NCBI RefSeq assembly: GCF_002973525.1
Contig: NZ_PVEN01000002.1
Location: 496,001-560,000, forward strand
Length of the DNA stretch: 64,000 bases
Source of the DNA: Paraburkholderia sp. BL21I4N1
GTDB taxonomy: Bacteria > Pseudomonadota > Gammaproteobacteria > Burkholderiales > Burkholderiaceae
Direction of reading: 5' to 3'
The stretch's first letter is position 1. The number at the start of each line of letters is the position of its first letter. The translations under genes were made by a program, and so were the position numbers. This document shows positions 7,723 through 15,594 of this stretch, piece by piece. The notes under the pieces were generated by a model. That model was not told the DNA's origin. It did not search any database and saw only the letters and a program-made list of their open reading frames with translations.

Positions 7723-8310
7723 TCAGTTGGGCATGTGCTCGTCGACCAACTCGCCCAGGTCGTGCTGGGAGCCCTCGCCGGCGGCTTCAAACCAGCACGG
7801 GGCGTCCGGCGTTTCGCGCTGGATCGTGGCGATCAGGACGGAAGACACGTCGCCATCCGCTTGCTCCACGTCGTAGCGGGCCAGTTCGACCCCGGTGGTG
7901 TTGTTGTACAGGCGAACGCCCAGCGTCGGCACGTCGGCGAAGGTCTGGCCGCGCTCCTCGGACCGGTGGATGGTGACGAAGAACCGCAGCTCCTGGGCGT
8001 AACGGCTGAGCTTGGCGAGGTCGATCCGGACCACTTGCTTGTCCGGAACCCCGTCCGTCCCCGGCACGGTGTCACCCTGGTGCGTCACGGCACCGTCAGG
8101 CGAGACCTTGTTGTTGTAGAAAACGAAATACTCGTCGCTGATGATGGTCTTGGTCCCGTTGGCGATCTTGCAGACGAACACGCTGGCGTCAACGTCCGGC
8201 TTCTGGCTGGTGTCGGCCAGCGCCCAGAGGATCTCGATGCGCAACGGGTCCGTGCCCACAGCGTCGTTCAGGTTGAATCGTTCCCCGGTTTTCAGCGTAA
8301 CAGCGGACAC
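7723..8310 (-). CDS. TerD-family protein, 195 aa
   Basis: Classic TerD/TerZ/TerE signatures occur along the chain: DVDASVFVCKIANG, EYFVFYNNKVSPDGAV.HQGD, DKQVVRIDLAKL, VTIH.., QTFADVPTLGVRLYNNTTGVELARYDV and a C-terminal CWFEAAGEGSQ. TerD proteins bind Ca2+ and belong to tellurite/phage-inhibition/colicin resistance and stress gene sets, whose mechanism is poorly known. Here it stands alone without terB, terC or the rest of the operon. Before the transposon arrived, its 3' end lay about 100 bp from the membrane gene at 3840. Confidence 0.85.
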   Translation of the reverse strand: MSAVTLKTGERFNLNDAVGTDPLRIEILWALADTSQKPDVDASVFVCKIANGTKTIISDEYFVFYNNKVSPDGAVTHQGDTVPGTDGVPDKQVVRIDLAKLSRYAQELRFFVTIHRSEERGQTFADVPTLGVRLYNNTTGVELARYDVEQADGDVSSVLIATIQRETPDAPCWFEAAGEGSQHDLGELVDEHMPN

Positions 8311-8410
8311 GGCGTTCTCCTTCAGTGGGCCCGCGGCGGTCCAGACCGCAGGCGATGGTGGTGCCTCGGATGGTAGCCTGGCGCGGGCGTTTCCAGGGGC
8401 AACCGGTGAG

Positions 8411-8438
8411 TTGACGGGGACCCGGAAGCTGCTAGATC
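8411..8438 (+). promoter_or_regulatory. class A promoter for 8502-9167
   Basis: TTGACG (8411-8416), 16-nt spacer ending CTGC, TAGATC (8433-8438). No upstream palindrome seen. Confidence 0.65.
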
Positions 8439-8501
8439 TGGACGTGCGCGACGGCCTTGGGCCGCGCGTCCGATCAACACGACCCCAGGAGGCAGACCAC
8501 G

Positions 8502-9167
8502 ATGTCCAAGGCTATGCAGGACCAACCCACCACGGCGGACGCACCCCCGGCTCGACGGCTGAGCACCGCGGAGGCGGCGTTGCTGCTCGGGCGCGGGACG
8601 CAAGCCGTCACTCAACTGGGCCGAACCGGGCGTTTGCCACGGGAGCGGGGCGAGAAGAAAGCCTGGACCTACGCCGAGACGGACGTGCTGGCGTTGAAGG
8701 CAAGCCTGGCCCCGTCGACCGGGACGATGAACACCGCGGAATGCGCCCGGTACCTCGGGGTGTCGATCAAGAAGGTCCAGAACCTGGCCCGTAAGGGCGC
8801 GATCCATTCCAGCGGCGGCGGCAAGGGGCCTGGCAATGCTCGGGTCTTCACGCTTGCGGACGTCGAGCTGTATGCCGCGCGCAAGGCGGCCGGCAGGGAC
8901 TACAGGTTCGACATCCTGTCACAGGACGCGCTGGACCGCCGCGAGCTGGCGTGCTTGCAAGCGCAGCAGCCGAAGGTCGAATCGGCTCCGGCGACGGCAC
9001 CCGTCCAGAGGTTCGTCCTGCCCGACGTGATGCGGAACTGGCCCATCCTGGACGATCGGGACTGCGCGCCCCGTCGGCCGAGGTATGGGGCGGGGCGATC
9101 TGATCCAGGCGAAGCCGTGCCCAGGCACGGCTTGCGTTCCCCTGGGGGCCTGCTACGTTGGAAGTAG
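8502..9167 (+). CDS. double helix-turn-helix DNA-binding protein, 221 aa
   Basis: Two MerR/excisionase-like HTH_17 units are visible. The first is near residues 20-65 (LSTAEAALLLGRGTQAVTQLGRTGRLP...WTYAETDVLALK), the second near 78-128 (MNTAECARYLGVSIKKVQNLARKGAIHSS...VFTLADVELYAARK). A linker and a C-terminal tail follow. The tail reads into the palindrome and promoter of the next gene, so the last ~25 residues may not be functional. The ATG has CCAGGAGGCAGACCACG before it. A similar two-HTH layout occurs at 38845-39399. A candidate regulator of the cassette promoters, by inference only. Confidence 0.65.
   Translation: MSKAMQDQPTTADAPPARRLSTAEAALLLGRGTQAVTQLGRTGRLPRERGEKKAWTYAETDVLALKASLAPSTGTMNTAECARYLGVSIKKVQNLARKGAIHSSGGGKGPGNARVFTLADVELYAARKAAGRDYRFDILSQDALDRRELACLQAQQPKVESAPATAPVQRFVLPDVMRNWPILDDRDCAPRRPRYGAGRSDPGEAVPRHGLRSPGGLLRWK
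9117..9159 (+). promoter_or_regulatory. palindrome plus class A promoter for 9197-9640
   Basis: GTGCCCAGGCAC (9117-9128), 3-bp gap, TTGCGT (9132-9137), 16-nt spacer ending CTGC, TACGTT (9154-9159). It overlaps the 3' end of the preceding gene. Confidence 0.65.
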
Positions 9168-9196
9168 GACACCAACGATCGCCAACGGAGGAGACC

Positions 9197-9640
9197 TTGA
9201 GCGACCCGACCACCCCCCAGGATTTCGTGCTGCACCCCACCCGCGGCTTGCTGAACCAACCCGTGTCACGGTTGGTCACCTTCGGCAAGCCCTCCTACCT
9301 CCCGCCGAGCATGCTCAGCGCAGCGGTGGAGGACCCCACGCTGGCTCGATCTGCACCGAAAACCCCGGCCGCCCCGGTGGAGCAGGCGGAGTCGACCATC
9401 TTGGACTTCTTCGCGGTGATGCTGCTGAGCCACGTGGTCGGGTTCCTCGCGCATTGCCACCTGCTGGGCGAGGCCCTGGAAGTCGGCATCGAGGCGAACG
9501 ACACGTACCGCAAGGGTCCCGGGAAGGCATCGGCGCCGGACAAGCTCAACCGCAACGCGGTCCCGTCGAACGTCACCGAGTTCGGCCCGCGGCGGGTGGG
9601 CTGGCTGGCGCGCTCGCAGGTCAGCTTCGGCCGCCGGTGA
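9197..9640 (+). CDS. hypothetical protein, 147 aa, TTG start
   Basis: The TTG at 9197 is preferred because ACGGAGGAGACC lies directly upstream and the promoter -10 is 37 bp before it. The protein has an N-terminal polar region, one moderately hydrophobic helix (ILDFFAVMLLSHVVGFLAHCHLL, about residues 76-98) and a basic C-terminus. It could be a monotopic or single-pass membrane protein. No family recognised. Confidence 0.6.
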   Translation: MSDPTTPQDFVLHPTRGLLNQPVSRLVTFGKPSYLPPSMLSAAVEDPTLARSAPKTPAAPVEQAESTILDFFAVMLLSHVVGFLAHCHLLGEALEVGIEANDTYRKGPGKASAPDKLNRNAVPSNVTEFGPRRVGWLARSQVSFGRR

Positions 9641-9702
9641 CCCCATGACCGCGCTCGCAGGCCCAGGTTGCGCGGCACCGGTGAGGCTCTGAGGCGCTGC
9701 TG

Positions 9703-9757
9703 TTGACCGGCTGGGAAATCCTGCTACCTCTCGAGCATCCCGGGAACGCCCGGCCAA
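9703..9757 (+). promoter_or_regulatory. class A promoter for 9788-10081, repeated at 10022
   Basis: TTGACC (9703-9708), 16-nt spacer ending CTGC, TACCTC (9725-9730). About 54 bp starting here recur at 10022-10075 with a few mismatches. Confidence 0.65.
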
Positions 9758-9787
9758 GCGTCGAACCCCACGAAACGAGGTACCACC

Positions 9788-10081
9788 ATGAGCACCGAAC
9801 AGTTTGACCTGACCACCGTACAGTTTGACCAGTTGATGGCGGCCATGAACAACGTGAATCAGATGATTTTGGCTATGAAGTCACAGTTTGCCGACGTCAA
9901 GGCTGATCTGTGCGAGATCAAGGCTGACCTTGCCGACATCAAGGCAGGTTGTTGCGACATCAAGCAATCCTTGACCCGCGTGGATGCGACCGTCAAAGCT
10001 ACTGGCGAAACGATCGATCGGTTGACGGGCTACGAAATCCTGCTACCTCTGGAGCATTCCGGGAACGCCCGGCCCATCTGA
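9788..10081 (+). CDS. small heptad-repeat protein, 97 aa
   Basis: Residues 30-70 are an uninterrupted run of 7-residue repeats of the form DVKADL/CEIKADL/ADIKAG/CDIKQSL, predicting a parallel coiled coil. The last 20 residues (GYEILLPLEHSGNARPI) are encoded by the repeat copy that forms the promoter of the next gene, so the native 3' end was probably replaced when that promoter unit was joined. Strong GAGGTACCACC-type leader; ATG start. Function unknown; perhaps an oligomerising or sensor-accessory peptide. Confidence 0.6.
   Translation: MSTEQFDLTTVQFDQLMAAMNNVNQMILAMKSQFADVKADLCEIKADLADIKAGCCDIKQSLTRVDATVKATGETIDRLTGYEILLPLEHSGNARPI
10022..10078 (+). promoter_or_regulatory. class A promoter for 10100-10609, inside the preceding gene
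   Basis: TTGACG (10022-10027), 16-nt spacer ending CTGC, TACCTC (10044-10049). Second copy of the 9703 unit, embedded in the 3' end of 9788-10081. Confidence 0.6.
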
Positions 10082-10099
10082 TCCCATGGAGGACTTCGC

Positions 10100-10609
10100 A
10101 TGAACACCCGTATCGACACCGTCAACAACGTTCGCGCCGCTATGGCCGCGGCCGGCATCGGCGCGGACACCCAGGCCCACGGCCAACTGCGCGCCGACCA
10201 CGCCAACAACCTCGTGGCCATGCTCAACGCGGAGGACAGCGGCACCTGGTCCCGGCTGGGCAGCACGTTGCTGATGGACAGCATGGGCCAGCTCCCCGAC
10301 GACCTGAGCGAGTCGGCCAGCGAGATGTTGTCCATCGCCCGCAGCCTGGGCCGGCTCGACGGCAGCTCATCGACCTTCGTGGGCGTCGCCGAATCCTGGG
10401 CGGGCGCGCGTGCGTTGGCCGGCAAGACCGGGGCGAAGAGCTACAGCGCTCGGGTCGCCCTGAACCTGATCCGCGAGGGACGCCTCGTGCTCGACGGCAA
10501 CACCACCGTCCTGTTCGACGAGCGCGGCGTGCTGGACCGCCTCGGCGAGCTGCAGGAAGCCTGCGAGGCGGCGGGTGCGCGGCTCGTGCAGCTCGCGCTG
10601 GTGCACTGA
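10100..10609 (+). CDS. hypothetical protein, 169 aa
   Basis: Unrecognised soluble protein. The N-terminal 90 residues are helical (VRAAMAAAGIGADTQAHGQLRADHANNLVAML..). The second half has LNLIREGRLVLDGNTTVLFDERGVLDRLGELQEACEAAGARL, a helix-rich segment without known motifs. ATGGAGGACTTCGC gives the ribosome site. A terminator follows at 10651 and the direction then continues into the restriction gene with its own promoter. Confidence 0.65.
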   Translation: MNTRIDTVNNVRAAMAAAGIGADTQAHGQLRADHANNLVAMLNAEDSGTWSRLGSTLLMDSMGQLPDDLSESASEMLSIARSLGRLDGSSSTFVGVAESWAGARALAGKTGAKSYSARVALNLIREGRLVLDGNTTVLFDERGVLDRLGELQEACEAAGARLVQLALVH

Positions 10610-10650
10610 TCCGCCTCGATCGCTCGCGACCGTCGGCCACAGCCGGGAGC

Positions 10651-10672
10651 CCCACCGCCCAGGTGGGTTTTT
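10651..10672 (+). terminator. intrinsic terminator
   Basis: CCCACC/GGTGGG stem, loop GCCCA, then TTTTT. Confidence 0.65.
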
Positions 10673-10724
10673 GCGTTGTGGCCCGCCTGCGTCCGATCGC
10701 CATCCGGTCAGGGCGGCCAGACGG

Positions 10725-10730
10725 TAAAAT
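10725..10730 (+). promoter_or_regulatory. probable -10 box of the Type ISP gene
   Basis: TAAAAT 47 bp before the chosen start. It is closer to the sigma70 consensus than the class A -10 boxes. No clear -35. Confidence 0.35.
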
Positions 10731-10776
10731 GCGTGACTTTTCAGAAATCAGCGCACGCACCACGGACCGCCACCTC

Positions 10777-13700
10777 ATGATCCGCACGATACTCCAACAA
10801 TACCGCGACAACTCCGCGTTCAACCGAGACCTTGGCGATCGCTTCGAGCGCCTGATGCGCGCCTATCTCAAGCTCGATCCCAAGTACGTGGGGCAGTACG
10901 AGGATGTGTGGCTGTGGAAGGACTGGCCCCAGCGGGCTGAGCTGGGCTATAACGCGCCGGACACTGGCATCGACCTGGTGGCCAAGCTGCGTGACGGGGA
11001 GGGCTTCTGCGCCATCCAGTGCAAGTTCTACGAGACGCCGATTCAGATGGGCGACCTGGGTAACTTCTTTACCCTGTCGGGGAAGGGCGGCTTCACGCAG
11101 CGCATGGTCATCGCCACGGCGTCGCTGAGCAAACACGCTGCTGCCGCGATGGATAACCAAACTATTCCAGCGGAGCTTCTGACCTTGGAAGACTTGGATG
11201 AGTCTCCCATTGACTGGTCCCAGTTTTCCCTCGACAAACCCGAGCAGCTTCGGAAGCGCCCTAAAAAGACGCCGCTCCCGCATCAGGACGAAGCCTTGGC
11301 CGACGTGGTAAAGGGTTTCGCCTCGAACGATCGGGGCAAGCTGATCATGGCGTGCGGTACCGGCAAGACCTACACCTCGCTGGTCATTGCCGAAAAGATG
11401 ATCGCGCCGGGCCAGAACGTTCTCTTTCTCGTCCCATCCATCGCCTTGCTGTCGCAGACACTGCGCGCATGGACGGCTGACACGAGCATTCCCTTGCGCT
11501 GTTTCGCCGTATGCTCGGACAGCGCGGCGGGGCGTAACGAGGAAGACATTCGGATTTACGAGCTGGCGTACCCTGCGACGACCAATGCGACGAAGCTGGC
11601 GAAATCGTGGCAAGAAACGCACAGCGACGATGCGGTGACGGTGATTTTTTCCACCTACCAGTCGATCGAGGTTGTTCACCGCGCCCAAGAGAAGACTGGG
11701 ATGGTCTTCGACTTGGTGATCTGCGACGAAGCGCACCGCACAGCGGGTTATACAGCCCCGGGTGATGAGCCGTCCGCCTTCGTCAGCGTCCACAACAAGG
11801 ACTACATCAAGGCGCAAAAGCGCCTCTACATGACCGCGACTCCGAAGATCTACGCGGAGGCCAGTAAAGCCAAGGCGGAGGAATCGGAGATCGATGTCTA
11901 TTCAATGGACGACCAGGCCACCTTCGGTCCGGTGTTCCACCGCCTGCGGTTTGACGAAGCCGTACGTCGCAATCTGCTGTCCGACTACAAGGTGCTGATC
12001 ATTGCGGTCGACGAGCTGCACGTGAACGAGGTGCTCAATCGGCGGATCGCGGACAGTGGGGACGAGTTGAAGCTGGACGATGCTGTGAAGATCGTCGGGT
12101 GTTGGAACGGGCTGGGTAAGCACGTGTCAGCCGACGACGGCATGGACGTGTCGGTCGATCCACAACCGATGCGCACGGCGCTCGCGTTCGCCCAATCGAT
12201 CAAACATTCGAAGCTCGTACGTTCGGAGTTCGAACGCATCTCCAACGACCTTTCGGACGACCTGGACTACCTCCCGGCTCTCGAAGCCAAACACGTCGAT
12301 GGGACTATGAACGTCGTCGACCGGAACCGCAGCCTGTCATGGCTGAAGGAAAACATCGGGCGGGAGGAAGACGTATGTCGAATCCTGACCAACGCGCGAT
12401 GCCTGACCGAAGGCGTTGACGTCCCGGCGTTGGATGCGGCGATCTTCCTGAACCCCCGCGATTCGGTCGTGGATGTGGTTCAGTCGGTGGGGCGCGTTAT
12501 GCGCAAGGACCCGTCCGGCCGCAAGAAGTACGGCTACGTGATCCTGCCCATCGGCATCCGCAAGGACGCATCCCCAGAAACCGCGCTGGACGACAACAAG
12601 AAATACCGTGTTGTATGGCAGGTGCTGAACGCGTTGAGGGCCCACGACGATCGCCTCGACAAGCAGTTCGCGACCATTGACCTGACCGGCAAGGGCAACG
12701 GGGTGGTGAACGTGATCGGCGTGGGCGGTGGCAACGACGGCACCGACCGCACGCAGCAGCAACTGGGCTTCGCGTTCGACCCGATCGAGTTGGGCAAGTG
12801 GCGGGATGCCATGTTTGCAAAGATCGTTCGCAAATGCGGTAACACCCGCTACCTGGAAGACTGGGCCAAGGACGTGGCGGACATCGCCGAGCGCCACCAG
12901 ATGCGTATCCGGGCGCTGCTCGATCGGCCGTACTCGAAGGGCAAGAAAGCGTTCGACGAGTTCCTCAAGGGCGTGCGGAAGAATCTGAATCCCAGCGTCA
13001 GCCAGGACGATGCCATCGAAATGCTGGCGCAGCACATCATCACCAAGCCAGTGTTCGATGCGTTGTTTGAGGGCTATGCGTTCACTAGCCTCAACCCGGT
13101 GTCCCAGTCCATGCAGAAGATCATGGACATCCTGGAAGCCCAGGCCATGGACAAGGACCATGACACGCTGGAAGGCTTCTACGCGAACGTGCGCGAGCGC
13201 GTGTCCGGGATCACCGACCCCAAAGGGCGTCAGAAGATCGTCGTCGAGCTGTACGAGAAGTTTTTCAAGACCGCGTTCAAGCGGATGGCGGACCGCCTCG
13301 GCATCGTCTACACCCCGGTGCCCGTCGTTGATTTCATCCTGCGGAGCGCGGACGCGGCCTTGCAGGAGCACTTTGGTCTCCGCCTGGCAGACCGAAACGT
13401 TGACATCTTGGACCCGTTCACGGGCACCGGCACTTTCCCCGTGCGCCTGATCGAGACAGGGCTGATTCCGCCGGAGCAACTGGCGTACAAATATCGGAAC
13501 GAGCTGCACGCAAACGAGATCGTCCTGCTAGCCTATTACATCGCGGCGATCAACATCGAGGAAGCGTTCCACCGCATCGCTGGCGGTGCCTACGAACCGT
13601 TCCCCGGCATCGTCTTGACCGACACGTTCCAGATGAACGAGCCACAGGCCGGGGATTTGGACGAAGGGTTGCCTGAGAACCACGAGCGCGCCGACAAGCA

Positions 13701-15528
13701 GCGCTCGCGGGATATCCGCGTCATCGTGGGCAACCCTCCGTATTCGGTGGGCCAAGAGAGTGGCGACGAGAACAACCAGAACCTCAAATACGCGCAGCTT
13801 GATGATCGTATCGGTGCCACGTACGCGGCGCACTCGACGGCGACGCTGGTGCGCAACCTCTACGATTCCTACATCAGGGCGTTCCGATGGGCCTCGGACC
13901 GGATCAAGGACGAGGGCGTAGTGTGCTTTGTGACCAACGGCACCTGGATCGATAGCGCGACCATGGACGGCTTCCGCCGGTCGCTGGGCGACGAGTTCTC
14001 CGACCTCTACGTGTTCAACTTGCGGGGCAACGCGCGCACCCAGGGGGAACAGCGCCGCAAGGAGGCCGGCAACGTGTTCGACGCCGGCTCCCGCACGTCG
14101 GTGGCGATCACCTTGCTGATCAAACGCAAGGACCACACTGGGAAGGCCAGGATCCACTACCACGACATCGGCGACTACCTCTCGCGAGAGCAGAAGCTCG
14201 ATGCGATAGCTGGGTTTGAAAGCTACAAGAGTGTGCCCTGGACCGAGGTCAAGCCGAACGAGCACCACGATTGGATCAACCACCGAAGCGGTGATTTCGG
14301 CACCTTCACCGCGATGGGCGAGGAGCCGCAAGCCATTTTCGCCACGAAGGCGCTGGGCGTGTCCACGAACCGCGATGTGTGGGTGTACAACCATGGGCAC
14401 GCGGCGTTGGAATCAAACGCGAGGCGGATGATCGACTTCTACAACGAGCAGGTGGAGAAGATCTACACGCCTCATCAGAAGCAGAACGAGAAAGATGTCG
14501 CCGGCAAGGTGGCGATCGCCCCGACGAAGATCAAATGGACGCGGGGCCTCCGCACGTCGCTGGCGCGCGGTACCCGATCGACGTTTTCCGAATCGTCGAT
14601 CGGTATGGCGCTGCATCGGCCGTTCTCGAAATCGTGGCTCTACCTGGACTCGATCTGGGCCGAGTACAAACCGACGAAAATCTGGCCATCGATCGACTAC
14701 ACGAACCTGGTGATCTCGGTCATCGGCGTCCCGGAGCGCAAGGGCTTTTCGTGCCTCATGGCCAACGTTCCGTGCGATCTGCACATGATGGACACGGGAC
14801 AGGTGTTCCCGTTGTACTGGTATGAGCAGCAAACGGCGCAGCGCCAGAAGGGACTGGCCTTCGGCGACGAGGATGGTGCGTCGGACGGTAAGGGGTTCAT
14901 CAAGCGCGACGGGATCAGCGACGTTGCGCTCGAGACCTTCCGCAAACAGTACAGCGATCCGTCGATCACCAAAGAGGACATCTTTTTCTACGTCTACGGG
15001 ATATTGCATTCGTCCCAGTATCGCGAGCAGTACGAGGCGGACCTCAAGAAGGTGTTGCCCCGCGTCCCGTTTGCCACCGACTTCCGAGCCTTCGAGCAGG
15101 GCGGGCGCAAGCTGGCCAAGCTTCACCTGGACTTCGAGACCGTTGAACCGTGGGCCGTGCAGATCGAGGCCAAGCCGCAGGGGGACATGGACCCCTTCAC
15201 GTACTACCGTGTCGACAAGATGCGGTTCGCATCGGCCGGTGGGCGCGAGAAAGACAAGACCACGCTGATCTACAACCCCCGGATCACCCTCAAGGGGATC
15301 CCGGCGGAGGCAGCCGATTACGTGGTCAACGCGAAGAGCGCGATCGAGTGGATCATGGAGGAGTACCAGGACTACACCGAGGGGGAGAGCGCCATCCGCA
15401 ACGATTCGAACGCCTGGTCCCGCGAGCACGACGATCCCGCGTACATCCTGACGCTGCTGCAACGTGTGATCCGCGTCAGCGTCGAAACGATGGGGATCGT
15501 TCGGACCCTCCCGCCGCTGCAAGGTTGA
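10777..15528 (+). CDS. single-chain Type ISP restriction-modification enzyme, 1583 aa
   Basis: One polypeptide combines, in order: an Mrr-like PD-(D/E)XK nuclease (GIDLVAK at about residue 64, AIQCKFY about 75); an SF2 helicase/translocase (ACGTGKT about 192, CDEAH about 316, further motifs to about 600); a gamma-class N6-adenine methylase (DPFTGTGTFPVRL about 879, NPPY about 986); and a C-terminal target-recognition region. This is the layout and size of LlaGI/LlaBIII-type enzymes, which methylate one strand and cut after translocation. ATG at 10777 is chosen because ATG 10729 lies within a TAAAAT that looks like the -10 box. All signature motifs appear intact. Confidence 0.9.
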   Translation: MIRTILQQYRDNSAFNRDLGDRFERLMRAYLKLDPKYVGQYEDVWLWKDWPQRAELGYNAPDTGIDLVAKLRDGEGFCAIQCKFYETPIQMGDLGNFFTLSGKGGFTQRMVIATASLSKHAAAAMDNQTIPAELLTLEDLDESPIDWSQFSLDKPEQLRKRPKKTPLPHQDEALADVVKGFASNDRGKLIMACGTGKTYTSLVIAEKMIAPGQNVLFLVPSIALLSQTLRAWTADTSIPLRCFAVCSDSAAGRNEEDIRIYELAYPATTNATKLAKSWQETHSDDAVTVIFSTYQSIEVVHRAQEKTGMVFDLVICDEAHRTAGYTAPGDEPSAFVSVHNKDYIKAQKRLYMTATPKIYAEASKAKAEESEIDVYSMDDQATFGPVFHRLRFDEAVRRNLLSDYKVLIIAVDELHVNEVLNRRIADSGDELKLDDAVKIVGCWNGLGKHVSADDGMDVSVDPQPMRTALAFAQSIKHSKLVRSEFERISNDLSDDLDYLPALEAKHVDGTMNVVDRNRSLSWLKENIGREEDVCRILTNARCLTEGVDVPALDAAIFLNPRDSVVDVVQSVGRVMRKDPSGRKKYGYVILPIGIRKDASPETALDDNKKYRVVWQVLNALRAHDDRLDKQFATIDLTGKGNGVVNVIGVGGGNDGTDRTQQQLGFAFDPIELGKWRDAMFAKIVRKCGNTRYLEDWAKDVADIAERHQMRIRALLDRPYSKGKKAFDEFLKGVRKNLNPSVSQDDAIEMLAQHIITKPVFDALFEGYAFTSLNPVSQSMQKIMDILEAQAMDKDHDTLEGFYANVRERVSGITDPKGRQKIVVELYEKFFKTAFKRMADRLGIVYTPVPVVDFILRSADAALQEHFGLRLADRNVDILDPFTGTGTFPVRLIETGLIPPEQLAYKYRNELHANEIVLLAYYIAAINIEEAFHRIAGGAYEPFPGIVLTDTFQMNEPQAGDLDEGLPENHERADKQRSRDIRVIVGNPPYSVGQESGDENNQNLKYAQLDDRIGATYAAHSTATLVRNLYDSYIRAFRWASDRIKDEGVVCFVTNGTWIDSATMDGFRRSLGDEFSDLYVFNLRGNARTQGEQRRKEAGNVFDAGSRTSVAITLLIKRKDHTGKARIHYHDIGDYLSREQKLDAIAGFESYKSVPWTEVKPNEHHDWINHRSGDFGTFTAMGEEPQAIFATKALGVSTNRDVWVYNHGHAALESNARRMIDFYNEQVEKIYTPHQKQNEKDVAGKVAIAPTKIKWTRGLRTSLARGTRSTFSESSIGMALHRPFSKSWLYLDSIWAEYKPTKIWPSIDYTNLVISVIGVPERKGFSCLMANVPCDLHMMDTGQVFPLYWYEQQTAQRQKGLAFGDEDGASDGKGFIKRDGISDVALETFRKQYSDPSITKEDIFFYVYGILHSSQYREQYEADLKKVLPRVPFATDFRAFEQGGRKLAKLHLDFETVEPWAVQIEAKPQGDMDPFTYYRVDKMRFASAGGREKDKTTLIYNPRITLKGIPAEAADYVVNAKSAIEWIMEEYQDYTEGESAIRNDSNAWSREHDDPAYILTLLQRVIRVSVETMGIVRTLPPLQG

Positions 15529-15594
15529 GCGTTGGGCCGTCGCGCCCTCGGAATGCCCGCGCAGGGCACCCGAAGGGGCGCGGACGGGGGCGGC

